From: Nitratiruptor sp.
GTDB taxonomy: Bacteria > Campylobacterota > Campylobacteria > Campylobacterales > Nitratiruptoraceae
Direction of reading: 5' to 3'
DNA: 64,000 bases
Assembly: GCA_009659925.1 (NCBI GenBank)
Contig: PUXW01000018.1
Location: forward strand, 1 to 64,000
Shown: positions 40,854-50,132 of the stretch, in pieces
How positions within the stretch are numbered: the stretch's first letter is position 1
Layout: every line of letters begins with the position of its first letter
Notes under the pieces: model-generated
Databases searched by the model: none
The model's input: only the letters and a program-made list of their open reading frames with translations
Told to the model about the DNA's origin: nothing
Program-made: the position numbers and the translations under genes

Positions 40854-41527
40854 CTATCCCTCCTTTGAGCCTTCTCTTCGATACCACTGCGTCCAAAACG
40901 GCGGCGCAACTCGGCATAGAGGAGTTCTGGAGAGATATTGGCCCAGGCCAGGGCGACCAGGAGATGGTAGAGCAGATCGGCTCCTTCGTGGACGATCTCT
41001 TCTTGCTTCTTTCCCTTGATGGCCAGGGCTACCTCCCCAGCCTCCTCGATCACCTTCTTCAAGATCGCATCTTCCCCCCGATGGAAGAGCTTGGCGGTCC
41101 AACTCTTGGTGGGGTCGGCCTCTTTACGCTCTTGAATCACATGGTAGAGGCGATCGAGGATATCGGTATAGAGCTGGTCGGGGTCTTGGATGGGTTGGGC
41201 CGTGACGCTCTGGGTGGTCAAATCTTTGTAGAAACAGGAGAGACGCCCGGTATGGCAAGCGCTTCCATGCTGTTCTACCTCCAACAGAATTGCATCGTTG
41301 TCGCAATCGAGCTTGATGGAGTGGACCTTCTGGTAGTTGCCACTCTTTTCCCCCTTCTTCCAAAGGCGCTGGCGGCTCCTGGAGTAGTAGTGGGCATAGC
41401 CACTCTCCAAGGTCTTGCGCAATGCCTCTTCGTTCATATAGGCGAGCATGAGGACCTGGCCGCTGCCTCGCTCCTGGACAATAACTGGAACCAACGGGGT
41501 GCGCTCCCAATCGATTGCAAACTCCAT
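40850..41527 (-). CDS. hisIE: bifunctional phosphoribosyl-AMP cyclohydrolase / phosphoribosyl-ATP pyrophosphatase
   Basis: [39 protein letters not shown]...[13 protein letters not shown]-terminal His[19 protein letters not shown]. Confidence 0.95.
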   Translation of the reverse strand: MEFAIDWERTPLVPVIVQERGSGQVLMLAYMNEEALRKTLESGYAHYYSRSRQRLWKKGEKSGNYQKVHSIKLDCDNDAILLEVEQHGSACHTGRLSCFYKDLTTQSVTAQPIQDPDQLYTDILDRLYHVIQERKEADPTKSWTAKLFHRGEDAILKKVIEEAGEVALAIKGKKQEEIVHEGADLLYHLLVALAWANISPELLYAELRRRFGRSGIEEKAQRRDR

Positions 41528-42298
41528 CTATCCCTCCGTCGAAATGGCGACATGGTCCATGATACGCTGGCGTGCCAGGGCGCAATAGCCCGGATCGATC
41601 TCGACTCCAATCCCTCGCCGATCGAGGAGAGCCGCTTCGATGAGGGTCGTCCCACTTCCAAGGAAGGGATCGAAGATGGTATCCCCCACATAGCTGAAGA
41701 GTTTGATACAGCGCCGGGGCAGCTCCCTAGGAAAGGGGGCGGGGTGGCCGATACGCTTCTTGCTCTCACCAGGAAAGGTCCAAAGGCCGTTGGTCCACTC
41801 CATGAACTCCTCCTTGCTGATATCACTCCTACCTCGATAATCTTTTTTCCATCGCTCCTTGTAGAAGACGATGATCAGCTCCACCGGGGCAATCACATAG
41901 GGAGCACTGGCGCTCATCCAGCTCCCCCAGGCGGTGCGGCGGCTGATATTCCCCTCGTTCCAGACGATGGTGCTCTGGTAGGACCAACCGACCTCTTGGG
42001 CGATTTTGGTCAAATCGGCTCCCACAGGCTTGAGGCCCCCTTTGTTCTTGTCCAGGGGAACGTTGAGGCAGAGCCTAGCGGTCGGTTTGCTCCAGCGGTA
42101 GCAATTCTCCAACCAGCTGCGGCTAAATTCGAGGTACTCCTCGTAGCTCAAGGTATCGCTATGGCGATTGTACTCGATCCCTACATTGTAGGGTGGGGAT
42201 GTGACGATGAGGTCGATGAAGGGGGTCTTGAATAGATCTTGGTCGAGGATGTTGGCGTTGTAGATGGTAATGGGTTCTTCGTGGTAGTACGGTTTCAA
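41528..42298 (-). CDS. DNA methyltransferase, beta-class motif order (N4-cytosine or N6-adenine)
   Basis: Motif IV DLIVTSPPYNVGIEYN precedes motif I FDPFLGSGTTLIEAALLDRRGIGVEID. Confidence 0.92.
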   Translation of the reverse strand: MKPYYHEEPITIYNANILDQDLFKTPFIDLIVTSPPYNVGIEYNRHSDTLSYEEYLEFSRSWLENCYRWSKPTARLCLNVPLDKNKGGLKPVGADLTKIAQEVGWSYQSTIVWNEGNISRRTAWGSWMSASAPYVIAPVELIIVFYKERWKKDYRGRSDISKEEFMEWTNGLWTFPGESKKRIGHPAPFPRELPRRCIKLFSYVGDTIFDPFLGSGTTLIEAALLDRRGIGVEIDPGYCALARQRIMDHVAISTEG

Positions 42299-42331
42299 TG
42301 GACTTCCCTTTGCAGGGGAGGGAGACTCCCC

Positions 42332-43369
42332 TTATTGTGTAGCGCTGCTGGCGCGTTGGTGGTCTTTGCTATCGATCCAGATGTTGGGCACCGCCCCACC
42401 TGGGGTGAGGAAGATCTTGGCATCCCTATTGGCCTTGAGGGCCTCGTTGAAGCCCCCTTGGACCTCGATCTGCTTGAGTTGGAGGAGTTCGGGGGAGAGG
42501 CTCTTGGAGATTTCGATGTTGGCTTGGGCTTTGGCCCGGGCCTCAATCATGATCCGCTCCGCCTCTCCCTGGGCTCGAATCTTCTTGGCCTCTGCCTCTC
42601 CTCGAGCCTGGGCTGCCCGCTTCTCCGCCTCTTGCTTGGCCTTTTCCACTTCATACTTCATCCGCTCGGCCTCCTGTTTGGCGATCTGGACCCGTTCGAT
42701 CTGGGCCTTGATCTTGGGAGGGAGCTTGATGGCTCGCAATTGGACGGCGATAAGCTCGACCGGCTTGTTGGGGAGCTTGTTGATCTCCTCGGCAATGGCA
42801 TTTTGAATCTTGATGGCGATCTCATTCCGCTTGACCGGGAGGTCCTCAGCCTTGTACTGGCCTATGACATTCCGGACCACATCCCGTACGACGGGGTTGA
42901 TGATCTTCTCCTCCCAATTGAGCCCCCATTCGGCGATGGTCTGGGGGGCTTTGAAGGGGTTGAGGCGGTATTGGACGGTGAGCTCGATGTCGACGGGAAG
43001 CCCCCGGGCGTCGAGGACCTCGATGGCTGGGCGCAAGAGGACCCCGCCCCCGTATTCTGGGGTGTTGATGCTGCTCTTGTAGTTGATGACCCGCACCCGG
43101 GTGTCGACCTTGATGATCCGCTGGATTCCCGGGACGAAGAAGTGGATCCCAGGCTCCAGGGGAACCGGATCGAACTTCCCAGCCGTCACCTTGATCCCAA
43201 CCTGACCCGATTCGATGATGGCGTAGGGCTTGGCAATGATGAAGAGGATGGCGATAGCGATGATGACGTAGATGATGGTCGCCCGCTTCCCAAACTCCTG
43301 GAGGGGTTGGGGGGGCTCGTTCTGGTCGTTGTGTTGGCGTTTGAAGTAGTCGTTGAGATCGGCTGGCAT
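42332..43369 (-). CDS. SPFH/prohibitin-family membrane protein
   Basis: Single TM then VESGQVGIKVTAGKFDPVPLEPGIHFFVPGIQ; coiled-coil EAEKRAAQARGEAEAKKIRAQGEAER. Confidence 0.9.
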   Translation of the reverse strand: MPADLNDYFKRQHNDQNEPPQPLQEFGKRATIIYVIIAIAILFIIAKPYAIIESGQVGIKVTAGKFDPVPLEPGIHFFVPGIQRIIKVDTRVRVINYKSSINTPEYGGGVLLRPAIEVLDARGLPVDIELTVQYRLNPFKAPQTIAEWGLNWEEKIINPVVRDVVRNVIGQYKAEDLPVKRNEIAIKIQNAIAEEINKLPNKPVELIAVQLRAIKLPPKIKAQIERVQIAKQEAERMKYEVEKAKQEAEKRAAQARGEAEAKKIRAQGEAERIMIEARAKAQANIEISKSLSPELLQLKQIEVQGGFNEALKANRDAKIFLTPGGAVPNIWIDSKDHQRASSATQ

Positions 43370-43378
43370 GAAGGCTCC

Positions 43379-44293
43379 TTAGATGTAGGTGAGCATATGG
43401 GCGTAGGTTGGATCCCGTCCGTAGACGATGTCGAAGTAGGCCTCTTGAAGCTCCCGGGTCATCTCCCCTCGGCTTCCGTTGCCGATGGTACGTCCATCCA
43501 CTTCCCGGATGGGAGTTACCTCGGCGGCGGTACCGGTGAAGAAGGCTTCGTCGGCGATGTAGACCTCATCCCGGGTGATCCGGCGCCGCTCAATGGGAAT
43601 ACCCTTGGCCTGGGCGATCTGGAGGATCGTATCCTGGGTGATGGATTCAAGGGAGTTGTCGTTGGGCGGGGTGATGAGACGGCCGTCGCGTACGATGAAG
43701 AGGCACTCCCCACTCCCTTCGGCCACAAAACCCTCGTCGTCCAGGAGGAGGGCCTCCTCGTAGCCGGCGATGAGAGCCTCGTACTTAGCCATCTGGGAGT
43801 TGAGGTAGTTGCCTACGGCTTTGGCCTTGCCCATCGTGGACTTGACGCTGTTACGGGCGAAGGAGGAGATCTTCACCCGAATCCCCCGCTCAAGCCCCTC
43901 TTCTCCTAGATAGGCTCCCCACTTCCAGGCGGCAATGGCCACATTGACCGGCGCCTTGGCGTGGTAGAGTCCCATGACCCCGTAGCCAAGATAGACGAGG
44001 GGGCGGATGTAGACATTGGAATCGAAGCCGTTGCGCCGCAAGAGTTCGATTTGGGCCTCCTCCAGCTCCTCTTGGCTGTAGGGGACCTTGATGGCGACGA
44101 TCTTAGCCGAGTTGAGGAGCCGTTTGGTGTGATCCTGGAGGCGGAAGATAGCAAGACCCCGCTGGGTTTTGTAGGCCCTCGTCCCTTCAAAGACCCCATT
44201 TCCATAGTGGAGGGTATGGGTGAGGATGTGAACCTTGGCCTCATCCCAGGGCACGAAAGTTCCATCCATCCAGATATATTGCGCTTTTTCCAC
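43379..44293 (-). CDS. ilvE: branched-chain amino acid aminotransferase
   Basis: YIWMDGTFVPWDEAKVHILTHTLHYGNGVFEGTRAY. Confidence 0.96.
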   Translation of the reverse strand: MEKAQYIWMDGTFVPWDEAKVHILTHTLHYGNGVFEGTRAYKTQRGLAIFRLQDHTKRLLNSAKIVAIKVPYSQEELEEAQIELLRRNGFDSNVYIRPLVYLGYGVMGLYHAKAPVNVAIAAWKWGAYLGEEGLERGIRVKISSFARNSVKSTMGKAKAVGNYLNSQMAKYEALIAGYEEALLLDDEGFVAEGSGECLFIVRDGRLITPPNDNSLESITQDTILQIAQAKGIPIERRRITRDEVYIADEAFFTGTAAEVTPIREVDGRTIGNGSRGEMTRELQEAYFDIVYGRDPTYAHMLTYI

Positions 44294-44390
44294 ATCGATC
44301 CTTTGGAGTGGGAATTTCGCGATTGAGAGTCGCTTAAGTCTATCAAAAAGTGAATAAGATATAATTTAAAAAATCGTTAAAAGAGGAGCT

Positions 44391-45812
44391 TTGATGGTTG
44401 AAGCGAAGATCTACTTTGGCTCGACCCCAGAGACCAAAGAGGAGCGCATAGTCGTTCGCAGCCCCTTCAACGACAAGCCTGTGAGCAGCTATCCTAAGTG
44501 TGACGCCGATGATGCCCACAAGGCCCTCCAGATCGCCAAGGAGGCCTTCGAGCGCCACCAGGAATCCCCCCTCTCCCAACGGATCGCCTGGCTCCGGGAT
44601 GTGGCGGCAAAACTGGCCCAGCGCAAGGAGGAGTTCGCCCTCATGATCACCAAGGAGGTGGGTAAACCCATCGCTTTTAGCCGGATCGAGGTGGATCGGG
44701 CCATCGAGACCATCACGCTCAGCGCCGATTTTGCCACCGCCCTGGTCGGGGAGACTATCAACACCGATGCTACTCCCAGCGGCCGCAAGAGTTTGAGCTT
44801 TTACAAGCGGGTTCCTGTTGGCGTGGTGGTGGCTATCACCCCTTTCAACTTCCCCCTCAACCTTTCGGCCCACAAGTTGGCTCCAGCCCTGGTGGCCGGT
44901 AACAGCGTGGTCTACAAGCCGACTCCCGAAGCTCCGGCCACAGGCTACATGCTGGCCAAACTCTTTATCGAGAGTGACCATGCCCTTCCCGACATGCTCA
45001 GCGTCGTCTATGGGGACGCAGAGGTGGGTTCTGCTCTGGTGCGCAGCGAAATTCCCCGGAAAATCAGCTTCACTGGAAGCGTTCCCGTGGGCAAGATCAT
45101 CTGTCAAAATGCTGGGATCAAGAAGGTGAGTCTGGAGCTTGGAGGCAACGCCGCCAGCTATGTGGATCGGAATGCCGACATCGCCAAAGCTGCTGCCCGG
45201 TGTGCAGTTGGAGCCTTTGTCAACAGCGGCCAGGTCTGTATCAGCTTGCAGCGTATCTATGTCCACGAAGAGGTCTACGAGGCCTTCGGGGAGGCTCTCG
45301 TCGCCGATACGAAGCGGCTCAAGGTGGGGGATCCCTACGAGCCGGATACCTTCATGGGGCCCCTCATCAGCGAAGAGGCCGCCATTCGGGCGGAGCGGTG
45401 GGTGCAAAGTGCCATCGCCGCAGGGGCAAGACCCCTCTTGGAGCCCAGGCGTGAGGGGCGCTACTTCTACCCGGCCATTCTCGCCGATGTACGGGACGAT
45501 ATGGAGATCGTATGCGAGGAGGTCTTTGCTCCCATCGTTAGTTTGGTCAAGGTCTCCAGCTACGAGGAGGCCGTTGCCAAGATGAACGACTCCCCCTATG
45601 GGCTGCAGTTTTCCATTTTCACCCGGGACATCGAACTGATCAAACGCTTCATCGACGATGCCCAAACTGGAGGGGTGGTGGTCAACGACATCCCGACCCT
45701 GCGTTTTGATATCCAACCCTACGGGGGGGTCAAGTATTCGGGAATTGGACGGGAGGGACCCAAATTCGCCCTGGAAGAGTATACTGAAATCAAATCCGTG
45801 GTGATCGTATGA
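44391..45812 (+). CDS. aldehyde dehydrogenase family protein
   Basis: ITPFNFPLNL, ELGGNAASYVDRNAD, NSGQVCISLQR catalytic Cys region. Confidence 0.93.
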   Translation: MMVEAKIYFGSTPETKEERIVVRSPFNDKPVSSYPKCDADDAHKALQIAKEAFERHQESPLSQRIAWLRDVAAKLAQRKEEFALMITKEVGKPIAFSRIEVDRAIETITLSADFATALVGETINTDATPSGRKSLSFYKRVPVGVVVAITPFNFPLNLSAHKLAPALVAGNSVVYKPTPEAPATGYMLAKLFIESDHALPDMLSVVYGDAEVGSALVRSEIPRKISFTGSVPVGKIICQNAGIKKVSLELGGNAASYVDRNADIAKAAARCAVGAFVNSGQVCISLQRIYVHEEVYEAFGEALVADTKRLKVGDPYEPDTFMGPLISEEAAIRAERWVQSAIAAGARPLLEPRREGRYFYPAILADVRDDMEIVCEEVFAPIVSLVKVSSYEEAVAKMNDSPYGLQFSIFTRDIELIKRFIDDAQTGGVVVNDIPTLRFDIQPYGGVKYSGIGREGPKFALEEYTEIKSVVIV

Positions 45813-47053
45813 AACTCTTGCTCATCGAAGATGACCGTTTCTACGCCAAGCAAGTGAAGGTCCTCCTCAAGGAGCGTTTGGGAATTGATGTGGATGTGGC
45901 TCGAAGCCTCAAGGAGTTTCGCGCCATCGAGAGTCTCGATCCATACAAATATGTGCTCCTGGATATCTACCTGGAGGATTGTATGGATTGCGGTCTGGTC
46001 GATGAGCTCATTGCCCAAGACAAACCGATCATCGTCATTACCTCCTCGGAGAATCTGGATATCTTCGAGAAATATAGCCGCAAAAAGATCATCGACTATG
46101 TGATCAAGCACGACATGGTCCGACTCGAATACCTCATCACCAAACTCAAGATCCTCCGCTTCCTAGAGGAGTACGGGGTCTTGCTGGTGGAGGATTCCCG
46201 AAGCTATCGGCGCTATCTCTACACCTTCTTCCACACCTACTACCCCTACTCCAACATCATGCTGGCCAGCTCCAAGGCCGAGGCGATGGAGATCCTCGAA
46301 CACAACGACGACTTCATCAAGCTGGTCATCACCGACTATGTCCTCGATGGGCGGGAGACCGGGCTTGATCTGGTCAAGGCCATCCGTCAGAACTACCTCT
46401 ATGAGGACATTGCGGTGGTGGCTCTCATGGCGATGGAGGTAAACAACATGATGGCCCGCTTCTTGAAGTCTGGGGCCAACGACTTCTTGGACAAGAGCTT
46501 TTCCAATGTGGAGTTTGTGTGCCGGATCGACAACGTGATCAAATCGATGATCCAGGTGGAAGAGATCAAGAACTACTCCACCAAGGACTACCTCACCGGC
46601 TGTTACAACCGCCGCTATCTCTTTGATGCAGGGTTGAAGATGTATTACAGCCTCAAGCGGCTGGATAAGGATGTCTCCATCGCCATCTTGGACCTGGACC
46701 ACTTTAAACAGCTCAACGATACCTATGGCCATCTGGCGGGGGATCTGGTCTTGAAGGATTTTGCCCGCATCCTGCAAAATAGCATCCGGGGAAGCGATTT
46801 CGTCGTGCGCTATGGGGGAGAGGAGTTCCTCCTCTTCCTCGGTTCGTGTAATCGGGAGATGGCAAAGAAGATTGTGGAGGAGCGGGTCCGCAAAGAGGTG
46901 GAAAGAAGTGTAGTCCACTACGACGATGCGGCTATTACCTACAACTTCTCCTGTGGGATCTGTGATAGTGGAGAGAGTTTCGAGGAGCTCATCAAGGGAG
47001 CAGACAAGAAGCTCTATCTAGCCAAAGAGCAACGGGGGGTGACCATTGCCTAA
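45809..47053 (+). CDS. dual-receiver diguanylate cyclase
   Basis: Two receiver-like regions (LLIEDDRFYAKQ, LLVEDSRSYRRY) then GGDEF domain with RYGGEEFLLFL. Confidence 0.92.
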   Translation: MKLLLIEDDRFYAKQVKVLLKERLGIDVDVARSLKEFRAIESLDPYKYVLLDIYLEDCMDCGLVDELIAQDKPIIVITSSENLDIFEKYSRKKIIDYVIKHDMVRLEYLITKLKILRFLEEYGVLLVEDSRSYRRYLYTFFHTYYPYSNIMLASSKAEAMEILEHNDDFIKLVITDYVLDGRETGLDLVKAIRQNYLYEDIAVVALMAMEVNNMMARFLKSGANDFLDKSFSNVEFVCRIDNVIKSMIQVEEIKNYSTKDYLTGCYNRRYLFDAGLKMYYSLKRLDKDVSIAILDLDHFKQLNDTYGHLAGDLVLKDFARILQNSIRGSDFVVRYGGEEFLLFLGSCNREMAKKIVEERVRKEVERSVVHYDDAAITYNFSCGICDSGESFEELIKGADKKLYLAKEQRGVTIA

Positions 47054-47468
47054 GCGAGCTGGAGTGAGTGCCTGTTTATTGGGACGCCCTTGCCGCTACG
47101 ATGGGCGGGATAAGCGGGACCAAGAGCTCATCGACGAGCTTGCAGACTGGGAGGTCGTACCCTTTTGTCCCGAGGAGGCGATTCTTGGAACGCCCAGGGA
47201 GACCATCGACCTGGTCCGGGGACGGGCCATCGGCAATGAGAGTGGGCGGGATTACACCGAGGCGATCCGTCGAGAGGCCGAGGACTTCGCCAGAGCCAAT
47301 CCCGATCTGGAGGCCATCTACCTCAAGGCCAAATCTCCCAGTTGCGGCCTTACCAGTGCCAGGGAGTATGACGAGAATAAAAATCTCTTATCCCATCGAG
47401 CCAGTGGCATATTTGCAAAAGAGCTCAAAAAATGGTATAAAAGAGATATACTCAAGGAGCGGCGATGA
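47046..47468 (+). CDS. DUF523 family protein
   Basis: GVSACLLGRPCRYDGRDK...CPEEAILGTPRE...KAKSPSCG. Confidence 0.9.
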   Translation: MPKRAGVSACLLGRPCRYDGRDKRDQELIDELADWEVVPFCPEEAILGTPRETIDLVRGRAIGNESGRDYTEAIRREAEDFARANPDLEAIYLKAKSPSCGLTSAREYDENKNLLSHRASGIFAKELKKWYKRDILKERR

Positions 47469-47944
47469 TCGAAGTAGGCCAGGAAGCTCCCAATTTCTGC
47501 CTCCCCAATCAGGATGGGGTGGAGATCTGCCTCCAGGATCTGCGGGGCAAGTGGGTGGTGCTCTACTTCTACCCCAAGGACAACACTCCCGGGTGCACCA
47601 CCGAGGCCAAGGAGTTCACCCGCCATCTCCAGGAGTTCGAGGATCTGGGAGCAGTGGTTTTGGGGGTCAGTCCCCAGGGGTGTGGGAGCCATCGGAGCTT
47701 CATGGAAAAGCATGGCCTGGAGGTAACCCTGCTGTGTGACGAGGCCAAGGAGGTTCTCAAGGCCTATGGGGCTTGGGGGAAGAAGCGGGCCTATGGCAGG
47801 GAGTATGAAGGGGTGATTCGTACCACCGTTCTCATCGATCCTGAAGGCAGAATCGCCGCTTTCTGGCCTAAGGTCCGGGTCAAAGGACATGTGGAAGCGG
47901 TTCGCAAAGAACTTGAACGATTAAAGGAGGAGCGTGGAATATAG
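47465..47944 (+). CDS. bcp: Bcp/PrxQ-type peroxiredoxin
   Basis: LYFYPKDNTPGCTTEAKEF. Confidence 0.95.
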   Translation: MIEVGQEAPNFCLPNQDGVEICLQDLRGKWVVLYFYPKDNTPGCTTEAKEFTRHLQEFEDLGAVVLGVSPQGCGSHRSFMEKHGLEVTLLCDEAKEVLKAYGAWGKKRAYGREYEGVIRTTVLIDPEGRIAAFWPKVRVKGHVEAVRKELERLKEERGI

Positions 47945-49199
47945 AAGCTACAATGTCAAGAGTTTCGTCAAACATCCCCTCGTAGCTACCCACCTCTCCC
48001 CCGAGGAGATCGAAGATATTCGGGTGGTGGCTCAAGTCTTTCCCTTCAAGGTGAACAACTATGTGATCGAGGAGCTCATTGACTGGGAGCACTACCACGA
48101 CGATCCCATCTTCCGCCTCACCTTCCCCCACAAGCAGATGCTTGAGGCCGAGGATTTCCAACGGGTCAAGGAGGCGATGGCCAACCCTCAAGAGCTTGCC
48201 CAAGTGGTAGAATCGATCCGGCTCAAACTCAACCCCCATCCGGCCGGCCAGTTGCACAATGTTCCGGAAATTGGCGGGCGGAAATTGGAAGGAAGCCAAC
48301 ACAAGTACAAGGAGACGATCCTCTTCTTCCCCAAGCAGGGACAAACCTGCCACGCCTATTGCTCCTTCTGTTTCCGCTGGCCCCAGTTTGTTGGCATGGA
48401 TGAGCTCAAATTTGCCTCCAAAGAGGTGGAGCTGCTCATCGAGTACATTCAGGCCCATCCCGAGATCACCGATGTCCTCTTTACAGGGGGAGATCCCCTC
48501 ATCATGAGCACCAGATTGCTCCGGGCCTACATCGAGCCCCTCCTTGCGGCCAGGATTCCCCATTTGAGGAATATCCGCATCGGGACCAAGACCCTCGGTT
48601 TCTGGCCCTATCGCTTCACAAGGGACAAGGATGCCGACGATTTACTGCGCCTCTTTGAAGAGATCCGCAAAGCCGGCTACCACCTGGCCTTCATGGCCCA
48701 CTTCAACCACTATCGCGAGCTCTTGACCCCCGCTGTACGGGAGGCTGTAGAGCGCATCCGATCGACGGGGGCTATCATTCGGACCCAATCCCCCATCCTA
48801 CGCCATATCAACGACAGCGCCGAGGTATGGGCCAGGATGTGGAAGGAGCAGGTAGCTTTGGACATGATCCCCTACTATATGTTCGTCGCTCGCGATACCG
48901 GTGCTCAACACTACTTTGGAGTTCCCTTGGCCCGAGCTTGGGAGATCTATCGAGATGCCATCAGCCAGGTGAGCGGGTTGGCCAGGACGGTTCGAGGGCC
49001 CAGTATGAGTGCAACCCCTGGCAAGATTGCAGTAGTTGGAGTGAGCCAAGTGGGTGACCAGCAGGTCTTCGTCCTCAACATGCTCCAAGCCAAGAATCCA
49101 GACCTCGTGGATCGCCCCTTCTTCGCCAAGTACAATCCCGAAGCCCTCTGGATCGACGAGTTAGAGCCGGCTTTGAGTGAGAAGTTTATTTTCGAGTAA
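47934..49199 (+). CDS. KamA-family radical SAM protein (lysine-2,3-aminomutase-like)
   Basis: GQTCHAYCSFCFRWPQF; FTGGDPLIM; GTG start. Confidence 0.87.
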   Translation: MEYRSYNVKSFVKHPLVATHLSPEEIEDIRVVAQVFPFKVNNYVIEELIDWEHYHDDPIFRLTFPHKQMLEAEDFQRVKEAMANPQELAQVVESIRLKLNPHPAGQLHNVPEIGGRKLEGSQHKYKETILFFPKQGQTCHAYCSFCFRWPQFVGMDELKFASKEVELLIEYIQAHPEITDVLFTGGDPLIMSTRLLRAYIEPLLAARIPHLRNIRIGTKTLGFWPYRFTRDKDADDLLRLFEEIRKAGYHLAFMAHFNHYRELLTPAVREAVERIRSTGAIIRTQSPILRHINDSAEVWARMWKEQVALDMIPYYMFVARDTGAQHYFGVPLARAWEIYRDAISQVSGLARTVRGPSMSATPGKIAVVGVSQVGDQQVFVLNMLQAKNPDLVDRPFFAKYNPEALWIDELEPALSEKFIFE

Positions 49200-49238
49200 G
49201 CAATCTTTTGCTACAATCCTTCGCCTTTCAACTACACA

Positions 49239-49285
49239 CGCGCTAATCCTTGTCGGGTTGCGGGCGCCGCCCGTTGATGAGCGCG
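49239..49285 (+). promoter_or_regulatory. candidate structured 5' leader of rpsB
   Basis: Outer CGCGCT/AGCGCG (49239-49244/49280-49285) enclosing CGGGC-GCC-GCCCG (49261-49273); 35 nt upstream of rpsB ATG. Confidence 0.5.
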
Positions 49286-49319
49286 GAGGCCAAACCTTAT
49301 TCTACCAAGGAGCTGTTTT

Positions 49320-50132
49320 ATGGTCACAATGAAGGATCTACTGGAGTGTGGGGTCCACTTCGGCCACCAGACCCGCCGCTGGAATCCCAAGATGAAACCC
49401 TTCATCTTCGGGGTACGCAAGAACATCCACATCATCGACCTGCAAAAGACGCTGCGCTACTTCCGCTACACCTACAATGTGGTCCGGGATGCCGCCAAGG
49501 AGGGGAAGACTATCCTCTTCGTCGGAACGAAGAAGCAGGCCAAAAATGCCATTGAGGAGCATGCCACTCGCTGTGGGATGCCCTATGTCAACTCCCGCTG
49601 GCTTGGGGGAACCCTGACCAACTTCAACACCATCCGAAAGTCGATCCGTAAATTGGAAGTGATTGAGGAGATGGAGCAGAGTGGCCAGATGGAGCTTTTG
49701 ACCAAGAAAGAGGCCCTCATGCTCCGACGCAAGAAGGAGAAGTTGGAGAACTACCTCGGGGGAATTCGGGAGATGAAGCAGCTCCCCGATATGCTCTTCG
49801 TCATCGATGCGGTTCGAGAGCACATCGCCGTGAAGGAGGGGAACAAGCTGGCCATTCCTATTATCGCTCCCCTGGACACCAACTGCGATCCCGACCTCAT
49901 CGACTACCCCATCCCAGGAAACGACGATGCGATCCGGAGCATCCAGCTCTTTTGTCGGGAGATCGCCAACGCCATTATCGAAGGAAAAGAGCTACGAGCC
50001 CAAGAGCTCGAAGGGGAAGAGGAGGAGCCGGCGGCGGTTCCAGCTAGTGAAGAGGAGAAGCGGGCCATTATCGAAGAGGCGGTAGCCGAGGGCGAAGCTG
50101 AGGAAGAAGTTGTGGAGGAGAAGGAGCAGTAA
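49320..50132 (+). CDS. rpsB: 30S ribosomal protein S2
   Basis: [28 protein letters not shown]. Confidence 0.98.
   Translation: MVTMKDLLECGVHFGHQTRRWNPKMKPFIFGVRKNIHIIDLQKTLRYFRYTYNVVRDAAKEGKTILFVGTKKQAKNAIEEHATRCGMPYVNSRWLGGTLTNFNTIRKSIRKLEVIEEMEQSGQMELLTKKEALMLRRKKEKLENYLGGIREMKQLPDMLFVIDAVREHIAVKEGNKLAIPIIAPLDTNCDPDLIDYPIPGNDDAIRSIQLFCREIANAIIEGKELRAQELEGEEEEPAAVPASEEEKRAIIEEAVAEGEAEEEVVEEKEQ

Noticed and set aside
40865-42235. 456-aa + ORF opposite hisIE and the methyltransferase
   Set aside because: Shadow frame crossing two real genes.
41528-42298. Complete restriction-modification system
   Set aside because: Only the methyltransferase is recognisable; neighbours are hisIE and an SPFH protein.
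42239-43909. 556-aa + strand ORF opposite the SPFH and ilvE genes
   Set aside because: Composition is Gly/Leu/Asp/Val-rich low complexity and mirrors codon bias of two well-supported minus-strand genes; no motif or RBS evidence.
44343-45716. 457-aa minus ORF opposite the aldehyde dehydrogenase gene
   Set aside because: Shadow frame of a clear ALDH; no recognisable domain.
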